Shown here: positions 1-7,078 of the stretch, piece after piece
How positions within the stretch are numbered: position 1 is the first letter of the stretch
Layout of the letters: each line of letters begins with the position of its first letter
Assembly (NCBI GenBank): GCA_029098305.1
Contig: JAQXOB010000037.1
Location: 1 to 34,529, forward strand
Direction of reading: 5' to 3'
Length of the DNA stretch: 34,529 nt
Origin: Clostridia bacterium
GTDB lineage: Bacteria; Bacillota; Clostridia; Oscillospirales; Acutalibacteraceae
Translations under genes and position numbers: made by a program
Notes under the pieces: generated by a model
Told to the model about the DNA's origin: nothing
Databases searched by the model: none
Seen by the model: the letters and a program-made list of their open reading frames with translations, nothing else

Positions 1-2
1 GT

Positions 3-78
3 GGGAGCATAGCTCAGCTGGGAGAGCATCTGCCTTACAAGCAGAGGGTCATAGGTTCGAGCCCTATTGTTCCCACCA
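3..78 (+). tRNA. tRNA-Val (anticodon TAC)
   Basis: The acceptor stem GGGAGCA pairs with TGTTCCC and is followed by discriminator A and an encoded CCA. The anticodon loop CTTACAA lies on a TCTGC/GCAGA stem, so the anticodon is TAC and the tRNA reads GUA valine codons. The T arm carries GGTTCGAGCC. It is the first of three tRNAs within 240 bp and is probably part of a longer tRNA operon that begins before the window. Confidence 0.97.
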
Positions 79-82
79 TAAT

Positions 83-159
83 GGCCCGGTAGTTCAGTTG
101 GTTAGAACGCTAGCCTGTCACGCTAGAGGTCGACGGTTCGAGCCCGTTCCGGGTCGCCA
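83..159 (+). tRNA. tRNA-Asp (anticodon GTC)
   Basis: The acceptor stem GGCCCGG pairs with CCGGGTC, followed by discriminator G and an encoded CCA. The anticodon loop CTGTCAC sits on CTAGC/GCTAG, giving anticodon GTC. It is 4 nt downstream of tRNA-Val and is surely co-transcribed with it. Confidence 0.97.
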
Positions 160-166
160 TTTATTT

Positions 167-242
167 GCGGATGTAGCTCATCTGGTAGAGCGCCACCTTG
201 CCAAGGTGGAGGTAGCGAGTTCGAGCCTCGTCATCCGCTCCA
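167..242 (+). tRNA. tRNA-Gly (anticodon GCC)
   Basis: The acceptor stem GCGGATG pairs with CATCCGC, followed by discriminator T and an encoded CCA. The anticodon stem CCACC/GGTGG presents TTGCCAA, giving anticodon GCC. It is the last tRNA of the cluster, and an intrinsic terminator follows almost immediately. Confidence 0.97.
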
Positions 243-245
243 TGT

Positions 246-285
246 AAAAAACCTCTTTTGTCCTGGTAGACAAAAGAGGTTTTTT
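246..285 (+). terminator. Intrinsic terminator of the tRNA cluster
   Basis: A 17-bp near-perfect stem (246-262 with 269-285; the arms run A6-CCTCTTTTGTC and its complement) has a 6-nt loop and ends in a T run. It lies 3 nt after the CCA of tRNA-Gly. The A/T-symmetric stem could stop transcription from either side. Confidence 0.92.
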
Positions 286-291
286 ACAATG

Positions 292-454
292 ATATCCGTT
301 CCCTACAGTCACGGATGATATAGCTTAAGCTATGATATCTGCTTCGCAGATGATATACGCTTCGCGTATGAAGTGAACGGATATTATATCATATTTTCAC
401 AAAGGGGAAATATATCATACGGCGCAGCCGTATATCATATCGCGTAAGCGATAT
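292..454. repeat. Array of five short hairpins nested in and beside a larger inverted repeat
   Basis: An outer inverted repeat (292-301 with 375-384, ATATCCGTTC) encloses three mini-palindromes at 320-333, 337-351 and 355-369. Two more follow at 417-433 and 437-454. Each begins AT(A)N and ends in the complement. Neighbouring units are separated by GAT/ATC-type spacers, and each has its own stem core (AGCT, CTGC, CGC, CGGC, TCGC) with loops of 0-4 nt. The array fills the gap between the tRNA terminator and the next promoter and has no reading frame. Confidence 0.8.
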
Positions 455-458
455 ATCA

Positions 459-487
459 TTGAAAATAGAATTCCTTTATGATATATT
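459..487 (+). promoter_or_regulatory. Predicted sigma-A promoter for the 509 gene
   Basis: TTGAAA at 459-464 and TATATT at 482-487 are separated by 17 bp. The -10 lies only about 20 nt before the likely start codon, so the 5' leader would be very short, roughly 15 nt. The -35 starts directly after the last hairpin of the array. Confidence 0.6.
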
Positions 488-508
488 ATTATTAATGGGT
501 TGATTTTG

Positions 509-982
509 ATGGCAGATCATAAACTTATATTTCTTAAAAACGCATTTTCAAAATATGATGTGCAATTTTCAGAGGGTTTTACAAAAGCCACCATTGTTAA
601 CCCGTTTTACGATCAGAATATAACTGTCTATTACGACGAAGACGATGATTTTACACCTTTTTGTGTTAGTTTTTCATTTCAGCATTGCCATTTAATAGAT
701 GAAGAAGATGTTGTTGAATGGATTAACTCAATAATTGCTGGCAACAAATTTGCAATTGAATTTTTCAATAATGGACAGCAATGTTTCGGCTCTGAAATCG
801 AGTCAAAAGAATTGCTCGATTTGTCCTATGAAAAATTAGAACAATTTACAGGGTATTATGGCTCAACAAAACTTTTATCGATTGTTGACACATTCAAAGT
901 TAGAGGTTGGAATAATCAGCATAATTTCGATGCTACTTTTGTTTGTGAAAATAACGAACACATCCTAATTAAGAAATTGTAG
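509..982 (+). CDS. Hypothetical protein, 157 residues
   Basis: I do not recognise this protein. It is soluble, with no signal peptide or membrane segment. It is acidic and rich in aromatic residues, with an acidic turn (YYDEDDD) near residue 42 and a Phe/Tyr-rich first half. The pattern suggests a small alpha+beta fold, and no catalytic motif is visible. I chose the ATG at 509; an in-frame TTG at 500 would add three residues but lies too close to the predicted -10. No clear Shine-Dalgarno sequence precedes either start. It stands alone between the hairpin array and a terminator at 1071, so it is probably monocistronic. Small orphan genes next to tRNA clusters are often accessory, but nothing here proves transfer. 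Confidence 0.6.
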   Translation: MADHKLIFLKNAFSKYDVQFSEGFTKATIVNPFYDQNITVYYDEDDDFTPFCVSFSFQHCHLIDEEDVVEWINSIIAGNKFAIEFFNNGQQCFGSEIESKELLDLSYEKLEQFTGYYGSTKLLSIVDTFKVRGWNNQHNFDATFVCENNEHILIKKL

Positions 983-1070
983 TGAAAAATGCAACAATTG
1001 TTACATTACTTTTTGCATTTCTTACCCTGGTTTACACTACTTTTAGTCAGTTTTTCGCATATTAAAAGAG

Positions 1071-1102
1071 ATTCCGAGGATAATTAGTTCTCGGGATTTT
1101 TG
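1071..1102 (+). terminator. Intrinsic terminator after the 509 gene
   Basis: ATTCCGAGGA (1071-1080) pairs with TTCTCGGGAT (1088-1097) over 10 bp including two G-U pairs, followed by TTTTTG. It lies 89 bp after the stop at 982 and separates this gene from the phosphatase gene. Confidence 0.75.
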
Positions 1103-1156
1103 TATATCTGCATATAATATCACTATACGTAAAAAAAAAGAAAGGAATCAGCACAG

Positions 1157-1192
1157 ATGTTATTTTTGTGTTGTGGTTTTATATTATGGTAA
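1157..1192 (+). CDS. Possible 11-codon leader ORF overlapping the phosphatase start
   Basis: An ATG at 1157 has a good Shine-Dalgarno sequence (AAAGGAA, 1141-1147) about 9 nt upstream. It encodes MLFLCCGFILW and stops at TAA 1190-1192, just past the ATG (1186) of the phosphatase. The strong ribosome-binding site therefore serves the small frame rather than the phosphatase directly. This suggests translational coupling. It is a prediction from position only. Confidence 0.4.
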   Translation: MLFLCCGFILW

Positions 1193-1827
1193 AGCTATGT
1201 ATATTTGATCTTGATGGCACCATAGCCGATACTATTGAAGATCTGGCAGATGCCACGAACTATGCCCTTAGTAATCACGGTATGTTGACACACGATGTTG
1301 AAAAGTATAAGTATTTTGTAGGCAATGGCATACCAAAGCTGATAGAACGTGCTTCGCTTAGTGATGATGATAAGCTCAATGCTATGTTACTTGATGATTT
1401 CAAAAAGTATTATAATACTCATCTTACTGACAAAACTAAGGCTTATACAGGAATGAGCGAGGTTTTGCACAAGCTGATAGACAGAGGCACACAATGTGCT
1501 GTAATGTCTAATAAAGCCGATGAATTTGTAGGAATTATTTTGCACAAGCTTTATCCTGATGTAAAATTTTTGTGGTATAGTGGAAAGCGAGATGATTATC
1601 CACCAAAGCCGGACTCTACCCTACTTCTCAAGCTAATAAATGAAAGTGGATATGATGTTAAAGATTGCTTATATGTTGGCGATAGCAATGTGGATATACA
1701 AACAGCCAAAAACGCAGGCATCAAATCATGCGGTGTATTATGGGGTTTTCGCACAAAGGAAGAGCTTGTGGGTGAAGGCGCAGAATATATAGCCGAAGTT
1801 CCTCAAGATTTGTTGAGATATTGTTGA
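1186..1827 (+). CDS. HAD-family hydrolase, phosphoglycolate phosphatase-like
   Basis: This is a haloacid dehalogenase superfamily phosphatase of about 213 residues. Motif I, FDLDGT, is near residue 7 (nucleophile Asp plus the general-acid Asp). Motif II is the Ser of VMSNK near residue 110. The motif III Lys lies in PPKPD, and motif IV is GDSNVD near residue 167. A helical cap between motifs I and II (residues ~15-85) matches the Gph/PGP-like subclass, which removes phosphate from 2-phosphoglycolate or similar small metabolites. The exact substrate cannot be read from sequence. I chose ATG 1186 because FDLDGT normally sits about 5-8 residues from the start; GTG 1168 is the longer alternative. 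No good Shine-Dalgarno sequence precedes 1186, and a leader ORF overlaps it. Confidence 0.88.
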   Translation: MVKLCIFDLDGTIADTIEDLADATNYALSNHGMLTHDVEKYKYFVGNGIPKLIERASLSDDDKLNAMLLDDFKKYYNTHLTDKTKAYTGMSEVLHKLIDRGTQCAVMSNKADEFVGIILHKLYPDVKFLWYSGKRDDYPPKPDSTLLLKLINESGYDVKDCLYVGDSNVDIQTAKNAGIKSCGVLWGFRTKEELVGEGAEYIAEVPQDLLRYC

Positions 1828-1855
1828 TAAATTTATAAAATTATTTATAAATATA

Positions 1856-1864
1856 TGATATAAT
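1856..1864 (+). promoter_or_regulatory. Extended -10 element upstream of rarA
   Basis: TGA followed by TATAAT (TGN-TATAAT) at 1856-1864 has the form of an extended -10, which in Gram-positive bacteria can work with a weak -35. It lies 48 bp before the rarA start in an A/T-rich stretch. Confidence 0.5.
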
Positions 1865-1912
1865 AGAATTTAACTATTCCAATAAAAAGTAGCAAGGAGG
1901 TTTTATGAAAAA

Positions 1913-3175
1913 ATGAGCGCACCTCTGGCAGATAGAATTCGTCCTAAAAACTTAGACGAAATAGCAGGACAATCTCATCTTATAGCTCCGGGCAAGCCAC
2001 TCAGACGTATAATAGAATCGGGCGAAATACCAAACATGGTTTTTTATGGACCGTCCGGTGTAGGAAAGACTACTGTGGCTTCTATTATCGCTCAAAATAC
2101 CAACAAAAAGCTATATAAACTCAATGCCACCACTGCATCCAGCAGTGATATAAAAGATATAATTGCTCAGACAGAAACATTTTTGGGTATGAATGGTATT
2201 TTGCTATATTTGGATGAGATACAGTATTTTAATAAAAAGCAACAGCAGACATTGCTCGAGTTTATAGAAAACGGAAAGATTACTCTGATAGCATCAACCA
2301 CCGAAAATCCTTATTTTTATGTTTATAATGCTATTTTGAGCCGTTCTACTGTGTTTGAGTTTAAACCGGTAGAAAAGCAAGACACAGCCAAGGCTGTTAG
2401 GCGTGCATTTGATATTCTTAGTGTTGAGAAAGGTAAGAATATAAATGTATCTGATGAGGTTATCGACTATATAGCTTCATCATGTGGCGGTGATGTGAGA
2501 AAATCGCTCAACTGCGCCGAGCTTTGCGTGATATCATCTCAAGATGATAGTGATACTATTGATATTAGCATGGAGTTTGCTCAGGCTCTATCGCAAAAAA
2601 GCTCTATTCACTTTGATAAAGATGGAGATGAGCATTATGATGCCATATCAGCCTTGCAAAAATCTATGCGTGGAAGTGATCCTGATGCAGCATTGTTTTA
2701 TTTAGCAAAATTGTTGCAGGCAGGAGATATATCATCTGCTTGCAGACGATTGCTTGTATGCGCCTGTGAGGATGTTGGGCTTGCTTATCCGCAGATTATA
2801 CCGATAGTGAAATCATGTGTAGATATAGCTCTTCAGGTGGGTATGCCTGAGGCAAGAATACCTCTTGCAGATGCTGTGGTGATGGTGTGCAATGCACCGA
2901 AGTCAAATTCTTCATATATGGCTATAAATTCCGCTTTTGCAGATGTGCAAGCAGGCAAGGGCAAGCAGGTGCCACGCAACCTGCAAAATATGCATTATGA
3001 TAGCCACGAGGTTCAAAATAAAGGTCAGCATTACCTCTACCCTCACAGCTATGAAAATCACTACATAAAGCAACAGTATCTTCCTGATGACCTCAAAAAC
3101 ACCAAATACTATGAATATGGTGATAACAAGAACGAACAGCTTTTTAAGCAGTATTGGGATAAAATAAAAAAGTAA
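1913..3175 (+). CDS. rarA: Replication-associated recombination protein A (RarA/MgsA), AAA+ ATPase
   Basis: This is a clamp-loader-type AAA+ ATPase that acts at stalled replication forks and single-strand gaps. The protein starts with the family hallmark PLADRIRP. Walker A is GPSGVGKT (~residues 46-53), Walker B is LYLDEIQ (~98-104), sensor 1 is ASTTENP, and the arginine-finger region LSRS follows. The C-terminal half has the family tetramerisation and DNA-binding region (GDISSACRRLLVCACEDVGLA and the HYDSHE/YLYPH tail). At 420 residues it is typical in length. AAGGAGG at 1894-1900 precedes it, but a three-codon frame (ATG 1905, MKK, TGA) ends across the start as ATGA, so coupling is possible. 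The DUF6472-type gene follows after 13 bp. Confidence 0.96.
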   Translation: MSAPLADRIRPKNLDEIAGQSHLIAPGKPLRRIIESGEIPNMVFYGPSGVGKTTVASIIAQNTNKKLYKLNATTASSSDIKDIIAQTETFLGMNGILLYLDEIQYFNKKQQQTLLEFIENGKITLIASTTENPYFYVYNAILSRSTVFEFKPVEKQDTAKAVRRAFDILSVEKGKNINVSDEVIDYIASSCGGDVRKSLNCAELCVISSQDDSDTIDISMEFAQALSQKSSIHFDKDGDEHYDAISALQKSMRGSDPDAALFYLAKLLQAGDISSACRRLLVCACEDVGLAYPQIIPIVKSCVDIALQVGMPEARIPLADAVVMVCNAPKSNSSYMAINSAFADVQAGKGKQVPRNLQNMHYDSHEVQNKGQHYLYPHSYENHYIKQQYLPDDLKNTKYYEYGDNKNEQLFKQYWDKIKK

Positions 3176-3188
3176 GGAGAATACCACC

Positions 3189-3371
3189 ATGGCACAAAAA
3201 TCAAACTGCGAGTTTTGCGCTCATTATTGTTATGATGAGGAATACGAATGTTATTGCTGTGAAGTTAATCTAGATGAAGATGAAATGTATCGTTTTCTCA
3301 AAGGTAATGTTGATGATTGCCATTACTTCCAGCTGTATGATGAGTATAAGATAGTCAAAAAGCAAAATTGA
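3189..3371 (+). CDS. Small Cys-rich protein, DUF6472-like
   Basis: This 60-residue protein has a cysteine pattern of CxxC (residues ~7-10), then a C...CYCC cluster (~19-23) and a further Cys near 43. The motif EVNLDEDEMYRF and the aromatic tail YDEYKIVKKQ recall a small conserved Clostridia family (DUF6472) that I remember from similar genomes. The cysteines suggest a metal-binding knuckle. The function is not known. TAAGGAG overlaps the rarA stop and lies about 10 nt before the ATG, so it is in the rarA operon. Confidence 0.8.
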   Translation: MAQKSNCEFCAHYCYDEEYECYCCEVNLDEDEMYRFLKGNVDDCHYFQLYDEYKIVKKQN

Positions 3372-3423
3372 TTGTTAATAATAAAGAAAGGGCTGTTGCA
3401 CTAGAGGCAATTTGCACAGTTGT

Positions 3424-3632
3424 GCCTCCCTTGTGTAAAGGGAGGTGGCAAAACGAAGTTTTGACGGAGGGATTGTTAATGGATAAAAAACACAATCATT
3501 CTATTGTTCATAATGCGAAAAACCTCCGAAAAATATGACGAAAGAAGAAAAGTGTTTGCAAATATATAGATAACGTTGTTAAACAATCCCTCAGTCAGCT
3601 TCGCTGACAGCTCCCTTTACACAAGGGAGCCT
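3424..3632 (+). repeat. Family R palindromic repeat, copy R1 (209 bp)
   Basis: The left end has two hairpins: CCTCCCTT/AAGGGAGG, and CAAAAC-GAA-GTTTTG. GACGGAGGGA follows. The right end mirrors it with TCCCTCAGTC, a GTCAGC/GCTGAC hairpin, and GCTCCCTT/AAGGGAGC. The core (~110 bp) has no gene. It differs from R2 (3730-3938) at only two A/G positions. The gap from 3372 to 3953 holds just these two copies, a short GGCTGTTGCAC module before R1 that recurs inverted at about 23998-24030, and about 97 bp of unremarkable spacer. Confidence 0.9.
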
Positions 3633-3640
3633 TTTTATTT
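3611..3640 (+). terminator. Repeat-derived terminator of the rarA operon
   Basis: The right-end hairpin of R1 (GCTCCCTT, 5-nt loop, AAGGGAGC) is followed directly by CTTTTTATTTT, so this copy of the repeat is positioned to act as an intrinsic terminator. The R2 copy lacks such a clean T run. Confidence 0.6.
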
Positions 3641-3729
3641 TCGGCGTGTTATGGATTTTGGTGTCAAAATCAGATGCTTGCTATTTTTGTAAACAGAAAA
3701 TAGTAACAAGGTATGCTATAGCATAAAAT

Positions 3730-3938
3730 GCCTCCCTTGTGTAAAGGGAGGTGGCAAAACGAAGTTTTGACGGAGGGATTGTTAATGGATAGAAAACACA
3801 ATCATTCTATTGTTCATAATGCGAAAAACCTCCGAAAAATATGACGAAAGAAGAAAAGTGTTTGCGAATATATAGATAACGTTGTTAAACAATCCCTCAG
3901 TCAGCTTCGCTGACAGCTCCCTTTACACAAGGGAGCCT
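3730..3938 (+). repeat. Family R palindromic repeat, copy R2 (209 bp)
   Basis: Nearly identical to R1 in sequence, length and orientation, 97 bp downstream of it. It ends 15 bp from the stop codon of the minus-strand YesL-like gene. The near identity implies recent duplication or gene conversion. Confidence 0.9.
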
Positions 3939-3953
3939 TTGGTTGCAATCATA

Positions 3954-4940
3954 TTATTTAGTGTTATTGGTATCTTGATTGTTAAGCTCTTGCTCTTTTT
4001 TTATAAGCTCACGCATTTTGCCACGTTTTATCATTTTGCCGTTATAAAATACGTATTCTTCATCATTTTTAGAAGAGTTGATGTCATCCTCCAGAGTTTG
4101 CAGATCGTCTGGGTTGATGTTCAGCTCTTTTTTCTTTTCGGCTTCTCGCTTGGCTTCTTCGCTTTCGATTCCGATTATGGTAACAATGCTTTTATACAAA
4201 ATATTGAAATATATCAATGTGAAAAATACAGGAACAATCAGCAAAAACAGCACCAATGCTACTATTATTTTTATCCAAGTATCAGGTATCAACATCATTA
4301 TAAATGTGAATAGTGCGCTGAATGATATCATACCTACTAGGGATATGAGGTTGTTTTTAAGCTCACCAAATATTTCCAGCAGGCTGTTTTTATATATTTG
4401 TGATGGCTTTAGCTGTATGGATACTGTCATCACGCTAACCGACATAAAAAAGAAAAGCACACACATACTTATCAGCAGGTTTATGATAAGCAGTGCGATA
4501 TAAAAACCGCCTTGCTCCGATGCTAAATAACCATATAGACTAATTCCTGCATACACCATCACACTAGCACCATAAAACAGCAGTCCGTTCATCAGCGATG
4601 TGCCGAGGTTATCTTTAAGCCCATACAAAAAGTTTTTAAAAAGCTCTACCTTCTTGCCATTTATCACTCTGACAAGCACATGACACATTGCATTAAAAAA
4701 CGGCGTGATGCCCACCACTGCAAGCAGACATAAAAATATGTTTACACTGTGAGAAAGCAAAAACGATAATCCTACAAACAAGGCTATTATCACAGCACTT
4801 GGAACAGCAAATATAAGGTTTAGTCCAATTAGTTTTTTAAAGTTTTTTCCGACTATACTAAAGTAATTTGCTATCAGTATATCTGATTTTTTTCTTTCTG
4901 TAAAAATTTCGTTGTCCTTTAACTTGTATTTATCCGACAT
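3954..4940 (-). CDS. YesL-like (DUF624-type) multi-pass membrane protein
   Basis: The protein has 328 residues with about six hydrophobic segments between residues ~28 and 250. It has an N-terminal cytosolic stretch and a charged cytosolic tail (EEAKREAEKKKE, then an acidic linker). The first transmembrane region reads YFSIVGKNFKKLIGLNLIF, which resembles the opening of YesL/DUF624 proteins, whose role is not established. The C-terminal tail ending MIKRGKMRELIKKEQELNNQ is not typical of YesL. It follows the SpoIIM-like gene by 48 bp, with AGAAGGG before its ATG, so the two are probably one transcript. Confidence 0.65.
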   Translation of the reverse strand: MSDKYKLKDNEIFTERKKSDILIANYFSIVGKNFKKLIGLNLIFAVPSAVIIALFVGLSFLLSHSVNIFLCLLAVVGITPFFNAMCHVLVRVINGKKVELFKNFLYGLKDNLGTSLMNGLLFYGASVMVYAGISLYGYLASEQGGFYIALLIINLLISMCVLFFFMSVSVMTVSIQLKPSQIYKNSLLEIFGELKNNLISLVGMISFSALFTFIMMLIPDTWIKIIVALVLFLLIVPVFFTLIYFNILYKSIVTIIGIESEEAKREAEKKKELNINPDDLQTLEDDINSSKNDEEYVFYNGKMIKRGKMRELIKKEQELNNQDTNNTK

Positions 4941-4988
4941 TTTAGTTTTTATTACCCTTCTTTTTTTATCCTTATATTTTTTTATTTA

Positions 4989-5669
4989 TCAAAAATGGAA
5001 AGAACTTCCAAAAATGAATGTCAAAGCCACATCCAGAAGTGATGCTAAGAGTGTTATTATCATAGCTATCAGCAATTTTTTGAAATAGGTGTTGAATCTG
5101 GAGTGTAAAAGAATGTGTGACATTTCGTCTTTTTTATAAATAGCTTCCAATAATCTTCCTGAAAACACGAACGATTCTTTTTGAAGCATTATAAGCGAAA
5201 TAACCGACACAAACACGCATGGCAACATCACACCGGCATAATATATCGCTCCGTTGAGTCTATATGTATAAAACAAATATGCTGCGCTGATGCCTATGCC
5301 AAAACCTCTAAAAAAGCTGATAGCAAATTGTAGCATACTACCCCACAGCGAGCTTCCCAACAAAAATGCTGCAATGATAAATATGCAATTTGATGTGTAT
5401 GATGACAAAAACGTGTCTACAAAGCTTTGATGAAGCTTTTGGTTGATATTGCTTGCAAATAGAAAGTCAAGTTGCTTGTAAAGCTCGCTTCCGCCGTTAA
5501 TAGAGAAGTAAGCTCCCACGCCTATTCCTGCAAGCAAGAACATATATAGCATAACGCCAATTATACTTTTTACCACTCTGCTCTTTGGTATTATTTTAAC
5601 GTCATTATTATTTTCAACTTCCGTATTAATTTCATTTTCCAGCATAGCTACAGATGTCATTTCTGTCAT
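4989..5669 (-). CDS. SpoIIM-like (stage II sporulation protein M family) membrane protein
   Basis: This 226-residue protein has an N-terminal cytosolic region of ~35 residues followed by about five membrane spans. The central part, with FLLGSSLWG then ISFFRGFGIGIS, matches the GxxxG/FxRGFxxG pattern of the SpoIIM family. In sporulating bacteria SpoIIM works with SpoIID and SpoIIP in septal peptidoglycan thinning and engulfment, but broader family members are found in non-sporulation settings. Assignment to the family is reasonable; assignment to the sporulation role is not proven. GGAG lies 8 nt before the ATG. Confidence 0.7.
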   Translation of the reverse strand: MTEMTSVAMLENEINTEVENNNDVKIIPKSRVVKSIIGVMLYMFLLAGIGVGAYFSINGGSELYKQLDFLFASNINQKLHQSFVDTFLSSYTSNCIFIIAAFLLGSSLWGSMLQFAISFFRGFGIGISAAYLFYTYRLNGAIYYAGVMLPCVFVSVISLIMLQKESFVFSGRLLEAIYKKDEMSHILLHSRFNTYFKKLLIAMIITLLASLLDVALTFIFGSSFHF

Positions 5670-5775
5670 GTTATCAGCTCCGAAATTTAATTTTTATTTT
5701 TTAACACGGTAGTTTTATTTAATTGTAATTTTGAAAAAAACTTATTTATATATTTAGTTTAAAAAATGAAAAGAA

Positions 5776-6540
5776 TCAGCATGGTTGTTTTTGTTGTTTA
5801 CACCATATTTTCATAACAAGCTTGTGTGGCAAAATTTTAGCTACAAACACCAGACATTTTGTTGAAAAACCGAACACAGACACATCTTTTCCTTTTTTCA
5901 TATCTTTTATGGCTTTTTTTATTATTTGATCTGCTGTGAATGTTTTGTAGAAGTAGGTCAGGGTATCGTCTGTTTTAGCTCTATCGAAAAATTCAGTTTT
6001 AACCCAGCCCGGGCATACTGCAAGCACTTTTATTCCTTTTGGTTTGAGTTCAACGCTAAGTGAGCGTGAATAGCTCAACACAAAGGCTTTTGTTGCAGCA
6101 TACACGTTGAGGTATGGCAATGGTTGAAAAGATGATTGTGAATCTAACTGATATATTTCTGCTCCTTTTGTCATATATGGCAATGTTTTATGTGTGATAG
6201 ACACCAGTGCTTTTGCGTTGAGGTCTATCATTTCCAGTTGTTCTTCTAATTTTAAGCTTTCAAATGAGCCAAATCTTCCAAATCCGCTTGCGTTTACAAG
6301 TGTGATTACATTCGGTTTTTGCTCATTAAGGATTTCTGCGTATTTTTCTATGCTTTCTTGCTTAGTAAGGTCGAGCGAGATTGGCACTATTTTAGATCTC
6401 ACCAACTTTTGCAATTCTTCTAATCTCTCTTTACGCCTCGCTATTACCCATATTTCATCATATTCTCTCTCTTTATCCAGCCGGAGAACAAACTCTTTTC
6501 CCATTCCTGATGATGCCCCTGTTATTACCGCTATATTCAT
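5776..6540 (-). CDS. Short-chain dehydrogenase/reductase (SDR)
   Basis: This 254-residue Rossmann-fold NAD(P)-dependent oxidoreductase has the cofactor motif TGASSGMG at residues 7-14, an Arg-Arg-Lys after strand 2 (IARRKER) that suggests NADPH preference, an NASG structural motif, and the catalytic YAATK (Tyr/Lys) with a Ser about 13 residues earlier. The PGWVKTEF segment is typical of classical SDRs. The substrate is unknown. The C-terminal extension (VAKILPHKLVMKIW) is hydrophobic and amphipathic, as in DltE/YqjQ-like members. Its promoter lies at 6572-6601, fused to a family P hairpin. Confidence 0.9.
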   Translation of the reverse strand: MNIAVITGASSGMGKEFVLRLDKEREYDEIWVIARRKERLEELQKLVRSKIVPISLDLTKQESIEKYAEILNEQKPNVITLVNASGFGRFGSFESLKLEEQLEMIDLNAKALVSITHKTLPYMTKGAEIYQLDSQSSFQPLPYLNVYAATKAFVLSYSRSLSVELKPKGIKVLAVCPGWVKTEFFDRAKTDDTLTYFYKTFTADQIIKKAIKDMKKGKDVSVFGFSTKCLVFVAKILPHKLVMKIWCKQQKQPC

Positions 6541-6571
6541 TCCCTTTCACCCTCTCTATGATTTGCTCTCA

Positions 6572-6601
6572 ATTATATCACACTTTTATCATTTTTTTCA
6601 A
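6572..6601 (-). promoter_or_regulatory. Promoter for the SDR gene, abutting hairpin T1
   Basis: Read on the minus strand, TTGAAA (6601-6596) and TATAAT (6577-6572) are 18 bp apart, and the -10 is extended by TGA. The first base of the -35 directly touches the 15-bp hairpin at 6602-6635. The -10 is about 30 bp before the SDR start. Confidence 0.75.
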
Positions 6602-6867
6602 CTTACTTTTTCTTTCACGAGAAAGAAAAAGTAAGCAAAAAGAAAGCGATACGTTTGGTAACTTGACAAAGTATAAGGCTTTGTTGCTCGGTGGCAGGCT
6701 TTGTGATGAGTGGCGAGTAATTCTTTGCAGTCAATTACCTGCAAAGAATTGCTTTTTTCTATCTCGGTGCAGATTTTTTGGTTTTTTATCATCAGGCTTT
6801 GCTATGTCATTTGTGGCTTACACTAATTAACGCGGATTTGCAATTCATGCCCTGCAAATCCGCGTTA
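6602..6867 (+). repeat. Family P three-hairpin element, copy P1
   Basis: Hairpin T1 has arms 6602-6616 and 6621-6635 with loop ACGA. Hairpin HB1 has arms 6719-6729 and 6740-6750 with 10-nt loop GTCAATTACC. Hairpin HA1 has arms 6828-6842 and 6853-6867 with 10-nt loop ATTCATGCCC. Both larger loops are closed by TGCA on each side. The linkers contain GCGATACGT after T1 and a stretch between HB1 and HA1 that is shared with P3. There is no plausible coding frame. P1 is inverted relative to P2 (7079-7371); together with R3 and a parS site they fill the gap 6541-7501. Confidence 0.85.
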
Positions 6868-6926
6868 TACGAGCTTGCTATCAGGTATATAGACTATATC
6901 GTTTTAGTTAGTTTGTGCGAAAGGTA

Positions 6927-7016
6927 GCCTCCATCTGACGAGGGAGGTGGCAAAACGAAGTTTTGACGGAGGGAGAGAAAAGCTAGAAATTCTGCAAAAA
7001 AGCAGTTTTTCTCTCG
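6927..7016 (+). repeat. Family R repeat, partial copy R3
   Basis: The left end (GCCTCCATCTGACGAGGGAGG, CAAAAC-GAA-GTTTTG, GACGGAGGGAGAGA) and the short CTGC-AAAAAA-GCAG hairpin core are present. The right end breaks off after TTTCTCTC and is replaced by sequence leading straight into the parS site at 7021. The region 6602-7016 as a whole is a diverged inverted copy of about 11290-11705. Confidence 0.85.
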
Positions 7017-7020
7017 GTAT

Positions 7021-7036
7021 TGTTTCACGTGAAACA
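7021..7036. promoter_or_regulatory. parS site (perfect 16-bp ParB/Spo0J binding palindrome)
   Basis: TGTTTCACGTGAAACA matches the bacterial parS consensus at all 16 positions. ParB (Spo0J) loads here and spreads to form the origin-segregation complex with ParA (Soj) and SMC. The site lies in non-coding sequence between the truncated R3 repeat and the P2 element. A second perfect site is at 14339. ParA/ParB genes are not in the window. Confidence 0.9.
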
Positions 7037-7078
7037 AGATGTCTTTCTACAAACTAGATGATTAGTTCGAGCTATCCA

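Noticed and set aside
3424-3938. Regular repeats that could suggest a CRISPR array
   Set aside because: There are only two long units (209 bp) with internal palindromes; there are no short repeats with unique spacers and no cas genes.
3882-4503. Two plus-strand frames opposite the YesL-like gene
   Set aside because: They are antisense shadows of a protein with clear membrane topology.
6598-6830. Open frames on both strands within the P1 region
   Set aside because: They are translations of hairpins and change with every copy of the element; no codon conservation is seen among P1, P2 and P3.
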